The position numbers and the translations under genes are program-made. The notes beneath the pieces are model-generated. The model had not been told where the DNA came from. It did not search any database and saw only the letters and a list, made by a program, of their open reading frames with translations. From positions 1-64,000 of the forward strand of contig JBAMDO010000073.1 of NCBI GenBank assembly GCA_037074765.1: a DNA stretch of 64,000 nt, in the 5' to 3' direction. Each line of letters starts with the position of its first letter. Position 1 is the first letter of the stretch. Below are positions 41,392 through 54,599 of the stretch, piece after piece. The stretch is from Mansonella perstans (taxonomy: Eukaryota > Nematoda > Chromadorea > Rhabditida > Onchocercidae).

Positions 41392-42276
41392 ACCGATGAA
41401 GAATTCAGCGTTAGAAATGGACTTGGAATGTTCAATGAAACTGATCTTGATGAAAGAAGGGAGACTCGGCAAGTTCCGAATAGTTATTGTGAGCTAGATA
41501 ATGTTGATTGGAGAAAACAGGGCCTCGTTACACGCATCAAAGATCAAGTTTGATTTGCATTTAATATTTTATGCTTACTTCATATTGAATTAAATTCGAT
41601 GGCAACATGGCTTACGTTGGTCCTCCAGGTTGGTGTGAAGGCCTTGATAAGACGCTTTATCAGGCTGGCCTCGACTGCGAGAAATCTAGTGTTAAAATTT
41701 CCGCTCATTTTTTTCCAAACAAATCATGATTGATCATAAGCATATCGATTGCGAGTGTTTTAATTGAATTTACGCAATGCGGTATTGCAGTTACTATCAT
41801 GGAACTTCGAATTTCATTCTGAATCATCCTAACTATATAGATCAGTCTGTCAGAGGCAAATCTGATCAATGAAATGAAAAATGATCCGACACAAAACAAT
41901 TTTGCAGGGGAGTTGTGGCAGTTGCTATGCGTTCGCTGTGGTTGCTGTATTGTATTAGAAGCTTCTTATAAGAAGAATACCGGACAGCTTATGGAGTGCA
42001 TCCAAAGCTTGGGGAGTACTGGATTATTAAAAATAAGTTTGTCTTTAATCAATCACTATTTGTTAACGAAGAGTGAATAATTTTTTCTAAAAAATTTTCT
42101 CTGAGTTAAATGGGCATCAACTCATTGCTTTAAACCAATTGTATTACTGATTACTATCACTAATTCAAGTCTTTTTCAGTTGGGGTACCAGCTGGGGAGA
42201 CGGTGGCTATATGCATATGGCACGAAACAAGAATAATATGTGCAAAATTGCTTCACAGGCTGTATTTCCCATATAA
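41392..42276 (+). pseudogene. cathepsin L pseudogene F (exons 6-7 fused to exons 9-10)
   Basis: Starts at exon 6 (TDEEFSVRNGLGMFNETD) with no upstream exons: the sequence left of 41350 belongs to the C flank. Exon 6 has an internal in-frame deletion. Exon 7 keeps GSCGSCYAF but a 5-base repeat (GTATT) throws it out of frame into TAG. At about 41995-42015 exon 7 runs directly into the tail of exon 9 (GEYWIIKN equivalent), so exon 8 and the catalytic His are gone. Exon 10 and the 3' flank match gene D almost perfectly. Its intron 6 keeps the coding-like island. It is a deleted copy of a B/D-class gene stranded at the unit junction. Confidence 0.9.
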
Positions 42277-44425
42277 TTTTATTAATTTGATTTAGCAAAT
42301 TATCTATTGCACCAATTTTTAGCAGCAGATTCATATATTTGTATAGTTAATCCTAGTTTAATAAAATAATTTTGGAATATGCAGATATGCGGTAAAAGAT
42401 AAATATATGAATGTTTCATTTTGTCTTAGAAGTTATTCTTTCAGATAAAAATAAATTTTTGTCCCGCGTTTTTTTTTTTGCGTTTTTTGCCTCAGATAAT
42501 CGTCATTTAAAGTACCGCATGTCCTTAAAACGATTATCTTACTGCCCAAGTGAAACAATCATGCATCTGTTGACTTTTAGAATCGTTCATCTGAAATGCA
42601 AATTAATCAAAACAACAAATTATCCATGACCTTTTATCAGCTAAGCTTAGAAATAGCTTTCGCTCATTGACATTCAATCTTTCCTTTTCACCTTTTCCAA
42701 AGATACTGATTGCGTAGCATTAGAAATAAATTTATAATAAAATACATTTTAAGTGAGCAAGAATCTAAAGCTGTTAGTTTATACACGTATAATACGTACT
42801 TTTTAATATCATGCATAGAATGGATTAAATTTAAGCAGAAAATTGCTTCACTGATGAAATAAGATTCGAATGGTTTTCGCAAAATGAGACTGTCTGCGGA
42901 AATCTTTACTCTTGATGATGCTAGTCGGAATGGTGGAGAATATCGACCAACATAATTTACTTCATACAGGCTGTAGAAATGACGTATAATAAAATCCAGC
43001 AATTATCATCGAATAACAGCCTTACAAAAGAGCGTTAATCGTCTGAAAAGTTGCATAATCTCCTGGGTAAACTTCGGTTTTCCTTTTACGTTGGTAGAAA
43101 GGGAAGATGCGGGTAGATAATAAACATCACCGACAAGAAATAACTGAAACAAATGATAATGTTGTCCAGTGATTATGAAAGTTCGGTAAACTGCAAAAAA
43201 TTCAATAAATAACTTAGAAAATTCAGTAAATTGTTTAATTTGATAACATTTGTTGATATTGTACTTATATATAAGAACTTAATTAATATTGTTTCCGATT
43301 TCATAACATAGCAATTTTCATGGATGTGGGTAATTAATTTTTGGTAATATACTGACTGCATCGAAAGTATATTTGAGGTGAAAAAAGTAGAGAAGACAGA
43401 AGAAAATGGTACTCATTATTGGACATTTAATTACCAGGTGCATTGGAGGTAAGTGAGTGCGAAAAATCTAAGAAACAATACTTTCTTGAAACAAAATAAA
43501 ACACCAGATTTACCAGTTTATAGCATTTAGAATAATATATGACGCGAATTTTCAGCCCTCAGCTGCATGCTTGACGTTGTTTAGTGAAAACTTTAACTAC
43601 TACATCTCATAATCTTATGAATACACAATACTTGAAATACACAATCGCTCAACTTTTTCCCGTCTTTTAAATGAATAAAATATATGGAATATAAATCGAG
43701 ATTTTTTTGAGTTTTACGACGATACGATATGAGCACAGTTCTTTTGGGATGCAAGAAAACTTCAAAATCGAGAAATGCTTTTTATTTGGAAATGTTTAGT
43801 AATTTTTGAGAAACTTGAAACGTACTACTATTTCGAATGTATCATTATCGCTGAAAATAATAAAATAAATTTGCTATTGTTGACATCTTTAAAAAAGCAC
43901 TCGCATCCAGCAAAATAAAGTAATGAAGATAAGTGTGAGGTTCTTCCAAATCTAAAATAATCCAGCTCTAAGATAAGACGAAAAACTTATCAATGAAAAT
44001 AAATAAATCACCTCCCATCCCATCAAAGGAATCAATTCAACTTTGATCGAATTGTTTGTGCAGAATTCAGTGACAGCTGAAAAAACTGATTTGCTGGTTA
44101 GTTTACTGTCGCATTGTTTTCCGAGCTGCCAATATAAATTTTCCTTAATTTAAGGGAAAAATGCCTCAACTATACATAACGGCTAGATTTCAAGAATTGT
44201 TGCACTATTGTTTGCAAAAGCGTTTGTTGTTCCAGACGTTCCATATTTTTTTCTCCTTTTGATAATTATTTGGCCAAAAACAATTATTTCGTTCTCCATA
44301 AATATTTCAAAATACCGTCAATAGTGAATTGTATTTGATTGTCAATCAAGCTGTATCAACAGATTTTCGTCCTTATTTAAGGGGAACGAATAAGAGTTAT
44401 GCAATTTTGGAAAACGCAAGACACG

Positions 44426-47400
44426 ATGCTTGCGCAGAAGATTGTGCTAATGGCGGTGTACATGTTTCTGGTCGATTTTATTGTCGCATTTAGTAGGTGA
44501 GTTTTCTAGTAATATCACGGTATCATTGCTTACCTATCAGCTTATCATGAAATTGAATAGTCTTCCTCGGATACTGTAGTTATGTCAATTAAATCTACGG
44601 AAAAATTTCATTCTAGCTGGCATATCTTTTGCATACAAATTTTCATATTTCATGAGTATAGTATATATAATGTAATATATCTATTTATATTTATAAAAAT
44701 ATATTCTACTTCAGTGTGTAGATTGATAAACTTATTACAAGAAAGATAAACTTTAAATACATTGGAAACGAAGCAATTTTCAGTGAATTACAACAGCTGA
44801 AAGAAGTTTTAAGAAAGTTTGATAAAGATTACAACCAAGGCAATATGACAAGACTTACGTCCGATTTCAAAAGCGCACTAACAGAATTTGGCGATGGTTT
44901 CATTTTTTCCTTTATTTCACATTAATTTTTTTTTTGATTCAAAACTTCGCTTTTGAGATGAAGAAAATTTTCGGTTAAATGAAATAATTTTTATTTGAAT
45001 TTATCGCGCAAAATTCTAAGAATTACCTATTTTCAGGAGAAGAAGGGTGAGTGTGATATTTTCTCGTTAAGTATCATTTGATTTATACCGCCGTATTCGC
45101 TTTGCGCCGCTTGAATAAAGCATCTGAATGGTTTGAAAATATAACTTAGAAACCAGTCAATTTGATGGTATTTTTCTTTTGCCACACTTTTTCATGAGGT
45201 GTAAATAAATATTCTTTTCATATAAGACTTCAAGTTATACAGATGTGGAAAACATGGAATTAGCATATTTATTTGATTTAATTAAATAACAGCGAAAATT
45301 ACTTCGACTCTTCCGTAATACAGAAAACGTCATCTAATATTTTTTTTTTTTTTTTAGAGGGGGAGGAGGGTTAAAAGGGAGATTAAAGGACTCACTCGAA
45401 ATGAAGAAATCGATTTATTAATTTAGTAATAATTTTAAAAATGATTCAAGCGTTTCCTGAAAAGAGAGGAATAATAATGGCAGATAAGAAACGTACTCTT
45501 TTCAATGTTTTTCATTTAAATTGCACTAATTTCAGCAACTTTTTTTTCCTTGCAATAAACATATGAATGAGAGCTTTTTTAAATTCATTTTCTAAAAAAA
45601 GTATACTGTAACTTCCAGTAGGAAATCAACCGTTGTACAAGAATTTCTGAAAAAAATGGAAGACAATGGTGAGATACAAACAATGGAGAAATTAGAAACC
45701 GAATGGAAAGATTATTTAAATGCTGTCGGTATAATTTTCTGTCATGCATAATTTAATTTTAAAAAAAGCTGCTCTATTCTATGCTTAAATTTCATTTGAA
45801 ATCTTTCATTTATAAAACTGAAAATTTTATTTAAAACAATAAAACGCCCATAGAATAATTTTTGTAATTTACAGGGAAACACTACGATCCAGATGAAAAC
45901 AATTTCAGAATGGCAATATTTGAAAGCAACGAGTTAATGACGGAAAGATTGAATAAAGAATATGAAGAAGGCTTAATTTCTTATACAAGTGCGCTGAATG
46001 GTTTGGCTGATTTGGTAAGTAAATTTACTGTTGAAATATCAATAGATGATATATGGTGAGATCGATGAAGCGATTAACAAGCATCTATCTCTTAATTAAT
46101 AAATTCTGCAATGATTTGACTGTTTTCTTACAAATTAATTCAGTTCGATTCATTTCTAGACCGATGAAGAATTCAGAGCTAGGAATGGACTTCGAATGTT
46201 CAATGAAACTGATCTTGATGAAAGAAGGGAGACTCGGCAAGTTCCGACGAGTTATTTTAAGTATGATCGAAACCAAAGATTGCCAGATAATGTTGACTGG
46301 AGAAAAAGTGACCTCGTTACACGCGTCAAAGATCAAGTTTGATTTGCATTTAATATTTTATGCTTATTTTATATTGAATTAATTCGATGACAACATGGCT
46401 TACGTTGGTCCTCCAGGTTGGTGTGAAGGCCTTGATAAGACGCTTTATCAGCCTGGTCTCGACTGTGAGAAATCTAGTGTTAAAATTTCCGCTCATTTTT
46501 TTCCAATCAAATCATGATTGATCATAAACATATCGATTGCGAGTGTTTTAGTTGAATTTACGCAATGCGGTAATTGCAGTTACTATCATGGAACTTTGAA
46601 TTTCATTTTGAATCATCCTAACTATATAGATCAGTCTGTCAGAAGCAAATCTGATCAATGAAATGAAAAATGATCCGACAAAAAACAATTTTGCAGGGAC
46701 AGTGTGGCAGTTGCTATGCGTTCGCTGGGGCTGCTGTATTAGAAGCTTATTATAGGTTGCATACCGGGAAGCTTGTTAATTTATCTCCACAGAATATTGT
46801 TGACTGCTCACAGAGTTACGGCAACGGTGGTTGTGATGGTGGCTTCACGACTGCGGTCATTTTCTATTCCTTTTCTGTAATCTGTTGATAAGTTTTTCAC
46901 CAATTCTTAATTTATGTTCATTTTATGTTTTTAAAATATTTTCAGGTATTCAAATATGCAATGCAGTATGGAATCGCAAGTGAGTCGAGATATAAGTATG
47001 TTGGAGCCGGGGCGCTTGCAAATGGAATCAGAAAATAGCTGTTGCCAAAATTCGTGGCTTTCAAGTGATAGAACCAGGCGACGAACACGCGCTTAAGTAT
47101 GCTGTGGCCAGATTTGGACCCGTTGTTGTTGGAATTTCCGCTTCACAGCGCTCTATCAGATTTTATAAAAAAGGTATATTATAGTAATAGATGTCATCGA
47201 GTTAAACGATAAAAAGCAGTCATAATGATTGCAACCACTATCATTTGCCCATCGATACAGCAGTTTCCGAAGGAAATTGGAACGAAATATTCAATGCTAT
47301 GCATATTTATTATGCTTTGATAATTTTGTAATTTTGGATATATGGCATTTCATATTATGTGATATTACAGGTGTTTACTCTGATAGTAATTGTGATAAAG

Positions 47401-47694
47401 TTGACCATGCAGTAACGGTGGTTGGTTATGGAGTGGATCGAAAGCTTGGGGAGTATTGGATTATTAAAAATAGGTTTGTCTTTAATCAATCACTATTTGT
47501 TAACAAACAGTGAAAAATTTTTTCTAAAATATTTTCTTTGAGTTAAATGAGCATTAACTCATTGCTTTAAACCAATTCTAATTCAAGTCTTTTTCAGTTG
47601 GGGTCCCAACTGGGGAGACCGTGGCTATATGCATATGGCACGAAACAAGAATAATATGTGCAAAATTGCTTCACAGGCTGTATTTCCCATATAA
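44426..47694 (+). pseudogene. cathepsin L-like cysteine protease, copy D (1-nt frameshift in exon 8)
   Basis: Ten exons as in B: 44426-44496, 44784-44896, 45037-45046 (microexon GAGAAGAAGG), 45619-45728, 45875-46014, 46160-46336, 46697-46855 ([19 protein letters not shown]), 46946-47173, 47371-47473 ([11 protein letters not shown]) and 47598-47694. Everything is in frame until exon 8, which is 228 nt instead of 229. Around 47010-47020 the sequence differs from B by several substitutions plus one lost base, and translation reaches TAG at about 47036, before the catalytic His and Asn. The downstream exons remain open in their old frame and keep His and Asn, so the break is recent or is an assembly error. 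It is not in a homopolymer, which favours a real change. Otherwise it would encode about 402 aa. Confidence 0.88.
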
Positions 47695-48284
47695 TTTTAT
47701 TAATTTGATTTAGCAAATTATCTATTGCACCAATTTTTAGCAGCAGATTCGTATATTTGTATAGTTAATCCTAGTTTAATAAAATAATATTGGAATATGC
47801 AGATATGCGGTAAAAGATAAATATATGAATGTTTCATTTTATCTTAAAAGTTATTCTTTCAGATAAAAATAAATTTTTATCCCGCGTTTTTTGCTTTTTG
47901 CATTGAAATTTTAGAAGTTGGTGAATTAGGTTTATTCTTGATTAAATGAATTTATGAAAAGACATTCCGAATTGCAATCTACTCAAATTATAAAAATGTT
48001 GTTTCCACGGTGAATAGGTTCATTGGCATCATGAATGAATGAATCTTTTCCATTTTTCTCCATAATTTCCTGGAAACATGCCCTGCAATAGCGAATATAT
48101 TCTCAGCAGCATCTTCGTATTGATTAAGTGCTTATTTAATAGTGTTTTTACTAGGATGCGGTAAATAGTGTAAAAAAAAAAGGAAATACGTGAATGAAGA
48201 AGAAATAAAGAAACGTGGAATAAGTTAATGTGTTCAAAGCATCCGACACAGTGCATTAAATAAGTGGAATTGATGGCATTCGAT

Positions 48285-48620
48285 GAAGTTCCCAACCGGT
48301 AGCTTCGGAAACCAAAATAAGGACCGCGAGGACGGTGTTGACAGTAGGAGAAATAGGAGAGAACATGCGGAAGCTGTTTTCTTTCTGCTTTTTTTTAAGC
48401 TAAACATTGATTCGTTTTTGGCGGCAGAACAAAATGTACTTTGTTCTGGATTAGGAATAATTCTAAATTGCTTCCTCGATTCGTTCAAAATAGGTCGGAG
48501 AAATCTTTTCAATAGATACTAAGTGAACACAATTTCATGGACACGGCAACCAGAAGAATTTCAACAATTAAATTCCAAAATTGCGAATAATGGTAAAAAG
48601 TGCCCAAAATGAAACGTCTT
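48285..48620 (+). repeat. repeat-derived block in unit II
   Basis: Copy of 36229-36580, starting at TTCCCAACCGGTAGCTTCGG. It lacks the upstream CAGTGG present in unit I. The same open frame (GNQNKDREDGV...) survives, with differences that do not favour synonymous sites, so coding status is doubtful. Confidence 0.5.
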
Positions 48621-49420
48621 CCATGTCTAAAATCATGAGTTAGCTATCCAGCCTTGAAATCGTCTAAAACTGTTTTTTATCTGATTTGTGTATATCTAGT
48701 AATTAATTTGTAAAAGCCTTACCTTGTACATCTGGCAAAACAACTTCCATGCAATTTCCTTATATTAAAAAGGACAGTCTTGTATGTAAATTTCTCTTGC
48801 AGCTGCGAGAACATTGTAAAGACTGTTAAAAAAATCTGTTAAAAAAAAAAAAAAAATTCTCTTTACAGTTAAAATAAAAGAAAATCTCTTTACATATTGC
48901 TTATGTAAACGATGAGAAATATTATCAATTCGAATCAGTTCGGTTTTGTAGGACAACATTATCTTTGCCACATTCCTAACTATTCTCTATATCCGCCGAT
49001 GAACTACGCCATCACTAATAAACTTTCTATCAAATAATTATGTTCCTGTTAAGCAACGAACCACTTCGTCGCCTACAACCCACAAGAAAATATTTTATGA
49101 CAATTTCATCTCATCTATGAGAAGCATTTAGCTATTCTTGCTGAAAAGAGGCTTTGAAATCCTTGAAGTTGGTGTTTCAGAATGTATACTGTTTCCAGAG
49201 TTTCATAGAATCGTCTGTGGTTACCATATCTGTCGATTTTGCTTCTAGTTGAGATTGTCTGGTGGATTGAACCAGCATCTGTTCTCAGATGTTTCGAGGT
49301 TTCATGTTTACTGCGTGAAAGACGAAAGGCTGTTTTTTTTTTGTATGGCAATTTTCTTGTCGCTGTAGCCGATAAAGTCCGTTAACCATTAGAGTTTGTT
49401 GCTTTTAAAAGTATTTTCAG
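48621..49420. other. unit II-specific sequence, no gene recognised
   Basis: Present in unit II but missing from unit I. It accounts for most of the length difference between units. It contains a 15-base A run near 48842 and a few short open frames without motifs. Confidence 0.45.
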
Positions 49421-50040
49421 GTATTCAAATATGCAGTAAAGGACGGAATTGCAAGGGAATCGATATATCCGTAAGTTGGAGCTGATCAAAAGTGCAAATG
49501 AACGCAGGATACAACTGTTGCCAAAAATCGTGGCTTTAATGTAATAGAGCCGTGAACTGGTGTGCCTCAGCAGTGGCAAACATGGACCCGTTGTCGTTGT
49601 TGGAATTTCCGGTTCTCAGCGCTCTATCAGGTTTTATAGAAGAGTTATATTATAATAAAAAGTATAATTTAGGTGCCATCGCAATTAAACGATAAAAAGC
49701 AGCCATGATAATTAGAACCACTATCATTCGACATCGGTATAACAGTTTTGCTAGAAAAAAAAAAAGGGAATCGGAGCGAAATATTCATTGCAGTAACGGT
49801 GATTGGTTATGCAGTTAATCCAAGGCCCAGGGATTACTGGATTATCAAAAATAGGTTCCCTTTAATTAGCTACTAAAATATTGACAGAGAGTAGAAAATT
49901 CTTCCACAAATTTTCTTTTCTCTGAATTAAATGGGCATCAGCTCATCATTGCTTTAAATCAATTCCATCACTGATCAAGTTTTTCCAGTTGGAGTACCAA
50001 CTGGGAAACGGTGAATACCAGTTGGGGAAACAATTTATTG
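49421..50040 (+). pseudogene. relic G2 of a third cathepsin paralogue
   Basis: An exon 8 remnant starts after TTTTCAG at 49421 (VFKYAVKDGIARES) and has in-frame stops within 30 codons. It continues to [15 protein letters not shown] at about 49595-49640. An exon 9 piece (AVTVIGYAVNP, then DYWIIKN) lies near 49790-49852, and a degenerate exon 10 beginning TTGGAGTACCAACTGGG lies near 49989. It is less truncated than its counterpart G1 in unit I, and both derive from the same ancestral gene. Confidence 0.78.
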
Positions 50041-50795
50041 CACCAAACTTTTTAAGGAGCTTCCCGAAAATTCTGTATGTTTTGCTAACTTGTTGTATAC
50101 CTTTGTCATCCTATCACCAGAAAATGGCACTTCCTGGATAACTGAATTGTGGAATTGACTTAAGCTCTAATTCTCCCATGTTGATGAGATGACGTAAGAC
50201 TTCTTAAGGTACAAGCTGTTTGGAACTTTTGTTTACTTCAAAGTGAATTCCAACCAAAATACTTAACCGCTTTTGTAAAACAAAATGTCAAGTTCTATGA
50301 AATTGTTCCTGCGCGACAACAAAAACATTATTGCCAATCAAGAGTAGTCCGTAGACATTGTTAGGGATCTGGTATGGCCTTCAATCGTCTTAGGTTGAAT
50401 AAGCTTCCATCGGTGCCATAGCGGATATAATTATCGTTTTCTTTATCATGGTCCTTTTGAAGCATCATGCTGAAGAAAATCGCAAATAGAGCTGATGAGA
50501 GAATCCATCAAATCCTTGATTATTGAGAAGAAAATATCTCTGATTTGGCCGGAATCAGATTCGTGTAACACTATAATTATTTTGAGGAAATTGTGAGGAT
50601 CACAATCTGCCTGCCTGTAGGCAGATTAACCAAATTTTCAAGCAGAAATAAAATACTTCTGTATTTCCCATTTGTGTATCGCATATTGTTTATCACAAAT
50701 TTATCGTTATGAAAATACAATTATGATCCTTTGCACAGCATAAAAGGTCAAAATTTGAAGCAACATATTTCCGCCCAACTCAAATTCAATCGGTA

Positions 50796-53700
50796 TTAGA
50801 TGGGAAATGTAGCCATCGAAGCAATATGGCACATATTTTTCTTATTTCGTGCCACATAACCATATCCATTTTTTCCCCAATGCGTTCCCCAACTGAAAAC
50901 CAAAAATCAAAAATATATTTGATTTCAGCTATTACTGTAGCATTATTCAAATCAGTAGGTTGATAACAGTTGAATTCAAGAGAAAGATAAACTGCGCCGG
51001 AATATTTGTTGATATTTTTACAAAATAGATAAACTGACGAAGAATCCTTGGATTAAAACGAAGCAAACCTGTTTTTAATAATCCAATAATCTCCTTGTTT
51101 TTTGTGCGTTCCGTAACCGACTATTAATACTGCATGATTTGGTCCATCACATCCGTTATCGGAGTATACACCTGAAACATTAAATGACAAAGAGATTGGA
51201 TCTATCCAGCACCTTTAAGATCATTCGAACTATAATATAATTTATCCGCCAATAATTTAATACTTATTTTATTTTTCCATTCATACATTCACTGCTTAGT
51301 ATGAATCCATTATAACGGACCGGATTTATAAAACCTGAAACTTCGCTGAGATCCACACATTCCGACAACAACAGGTCCATGTTTAGCTACGGCATGCTTC
51401 AATCCCAATTCGTCGCCATTACGTATTTCAAAGTAACCCTTATCAGTGGCGACAACATCCTTTTTTCTCCAATTACACTTCCTACTTGCAGTGTAAACAT
51501 AAGGATATTTCGAATCTGCAACAATGCCGTGCGACTTTGCGTATATGAAGACCTGAACTTTGAAAATGATTAAGGCTTTTCGAAGTCCATTTCTCTTAAT
51601 TTCATCAAAGTGAAAATTACTTTTCTCTCATCAGTTCAATACCGAAAGCAATTATCGATGCATTTATTGCGGCAAAACATTGGTTTTATTTGGCCAGTAT
51701 GTTTTGGACAATTCTTTAACAAATTCACAGAAAAAGATTAACTGGAACCAGTGAGCCACCGTTGCAACCGTTATTACCAAGTTCCCATGTACAATCAATA
51801 ACATTTTGTGGAGATAAGTTAATAAGTTTTCCAGTCTTCCGCTTATGGTAAGCTTCCAATGCTCCAAGTGCACCGAACGCATAGCAACCGCCACACTCTC
51901 CCTGCAGAATTTTCTTTTAATTATGATTTTGATTTCATCGATCAGATGTATTCCTAACAAATTGATTCGTTTATTGAAGATGATCAAAATTCAAATTAAA
52001 TTTAAATTTGATGTCCGATGAATAAAAAAATGCGGCGAAATTAGTCCCAACAGACGCGCTACGATCAATTATGATTTGGAAATCTTTAACAAACTTTTGA
52101 AATATTGCAGTTTTTGCAACTCCGATCAGCTCATGAAATGCCTAATAAAAATACTCGAATGCCAAATAAAGGTTACACCTGATTTCTTATGGGTGTGATG
52201 TAGCCTCGCTTTCTCCAATCGACATACTTTGGCAACCGTTCTTTTGGGTCGTACTGATAACTATTCGCAACCTGACGAATCTTCCTTCTACCATCAAAAT
52301 CAGTTTTATTGGGCAGTCGAAGCCCATTCAAAACGGTAAATTCTTCATCAGTCTAGAATTGAACCGTTTCTTTTTTTTCGATAAAAAAGTTCGAATCTTT
52401 GCCTAACTTACTGAGTAAGAGAAGTTAGTTAATCGCTTTGTTGAACTAAATATATCACCTATTGCAGAAGAAATATTACAACAAAATTTGCTTACCAAAT
52501 CAGCCCAATCATTCAGAGCAGTTTTATAAGAAATTAAGCCTTCTTCATATTCTCTATTCAATCTTTCCGTCATTAACTCGTTGCTCTCAAATATTGCCAT
52601 TCTGAAATTGTTTTCATCTGGATCGTAGTGTTTTCCTGCAATGAAAAATTTCAAGTGAAATTTAAGCACAGAATGGAGTAGCTTTTTTTAAAATTAAATT
52701 ATGCATGACAAAAAATTATACCGAGAGCATTTAAATAATTTTTCCATTCGGTTTCTAATTTCTCCATTGTTTGTATCTCACCATTGCCTTCCATTTTTTT
52801 CAGAAATTCTTGTACAATGGTTGATTTCCTACTGGAAATTACAATATATTTTTTTATAGAAAATGAATTTAAAAAAGCTCTCATTCATATGTTTATTGCA
52901 AGGAAAAAAAAGTTGCTGAAATTAGTGCAATTTAAATGAAAAACATTGAAAAGAGTTCTTTTCTTATCTGCCATTATTATTCCTCTCTTTTCAGGAAACA
53001 CTTGAATCATTTTTAAAATTATTACTAAATTAATAAATCGATTTCTTCATTTCGAATGAGTCCTTTAACCCCCTTTTAACCCTCCTCTCCCTCTAAAAAA
53101 AAAAATTAAAGTATTAGATAACGTTCTCTGTATTGTGGAAGAATCGAAGTAATTTTCGCTGTTATTTAATTAAATCAAATAAATATGCTAATTCCATGTT
53201 TTCCACATCTGTTTCTAAGTTATATTTTCAAACCCTTCAGATGCTTTATTCAAGCGGCGCAAAGCGAATGCGGCGGTATAAATCAAATGATACTTAACGA
53301 GAAAATATCACACTCACCCTTCTTGTCCTGAAAATAGGCAATTCTTAGAATTTTGTGCGATAGATTCAAATAAAAATTATTTCATTTAACCGAAAATTTT
53401 CTTTATCTCAAAAGCGAAGTTTTGAATTAAAGAAAAAGATTAAAGTAAAATAAAGGAAAAAACAAAACCATCGCCAAATTCTGTTAGTGCGCTTTTGAAA
53501 TCGGACGTAAGTCTTGTCATATTGCCTTGGTTGTAATCTTTATCAAGCTTTCTTAAAACTTCTTTCAGCTGTTGTAATTCACTGAAAATTGCTTCGTTTC
53601 CAATGTATTTAAAGTTTATCTTTCTTGTAATAAGTTTATCAATCTACACATTGAAGTAGAATATATTTTTGTGAATATAAATAGATATATTAATATCAAT

Positions 53701-54076
53701 ATATTTAAGATATATTTAAGCATTTATTGTTCTTGACTAAAAACATACTATTAGCATTTTTAGTAGTTTACTGATGCTATCAGTTAGAGCGATTCATTTT
53801 ATATATTATGCTCATGAATATAAAAATTTGTTTGCAAAATATATGCCGAAGTTTTCGACTTATCCATCTCGGCTTCTTTAACTCTCTGCACTAGAATAAA
53901 ATTTTTTCATAAATTTAACTGAGGAAAACATAACTGCGGTATCCGAGGAAGGCTTCATGAGAAATCATGTGGGTAAGCAATAAATAATACTACTGGAAAA
54001 CTCACTTAGTGAATGAGACGACAAAATCCACTAGGACGGTATATGTCGCCAGTAACACAATCGTCTGCGCAAGCAT
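50796..54076 (-). CDS. cathepsin L-like cysteine protease, copy E (open throughout, altered active-site loop)
   Basis: C1A endopeptidase, 402 aa. Minus-strand exons: 54076-54006 (signal peptide), 53581-53469, 53327-53318 (microexon), 52831-52722, 52635-52496, 52352-52179, 51901-51743 ([16 protein letters not shown]), 51552-51321, 51171-51069 ([13 protein letters not shown]) and 50892-50796 (stop). Phases agree. Gln206, Cys212, His349 and Asn370 are present. Two residues next to the active site differ from the other copies: CGGC instead of CGSC, and NHA instead of DHA. It carries the full-length exon 6 that C has shortened. Exon 2 matches the A/B/D class, unlike that of C. The exon 8 donor is GTCCGT, as in C. 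Convergent with D. Confidence 0.9.
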
Positions 54077-54599
54077 CTTTGGGTTTGGATAACAAAACCG
54101 TTATTCGTTTTCCTTAAATAGGGACGAATTTCGCTGATGCAGCTTGATCATCAAATAAATATAATTGCGCTATTATGGATTTTATTTGAAATGTGAACTT
54201 CTTTTTGACAAATAATTGTTCAGTTAAGCAGTCAATAGGTCAACCGGAAAAACAAATGGAGCTTGAATAAACATGGATGGAATTTAAAGTTTTACAAAAA
54301 GCAAATTCCAGCTATGAAAAATGGGATTAGTGATCAGTGCATGTTAGAGAAGAAATACAGTTCAGTCGGAGCAATGCATGGGTGCAAGTAGGAAAAATAT
54401 CTCAGCGAGAGGTTTCATTTCTTGCATGATCGCCTAATTGGTAAAGTTAGTGTTAACATAATACTAATATCTGATATGTATCGAAATGATTTTTTTATTC
54501 CCGAGTGACTCTGCCGTGAAAAAGATTTCAAGCTGCACGTATTGAAGAAAACTGTGCTTAAAATTTGTATCACTATACAGGTTTCCCACGAGTGAAATG

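Larger units (their letters stand above)
42488..54599. repeat. tandem duplication unit II (genes D and E)
   Basis: Second copy of the two-gene unit: D flank (42488-44425), gene D, repeat-derived block, relic G2, then the E block. 50228-54599 is a direct copy of 36978-41349. The D flank lacks the 1.44-kb insertion seen upstream of B and therefore resembles the flank of A more closely. Confidence 0.85.

Noticed and set aside
47000..47040. Programmed frameshifting as an explanation for the break in gene D
   Set aside because: No slippery sequence or downstream structure is apparent at the site, and the local sequence differs from B by several substitutions as well as the lost base.
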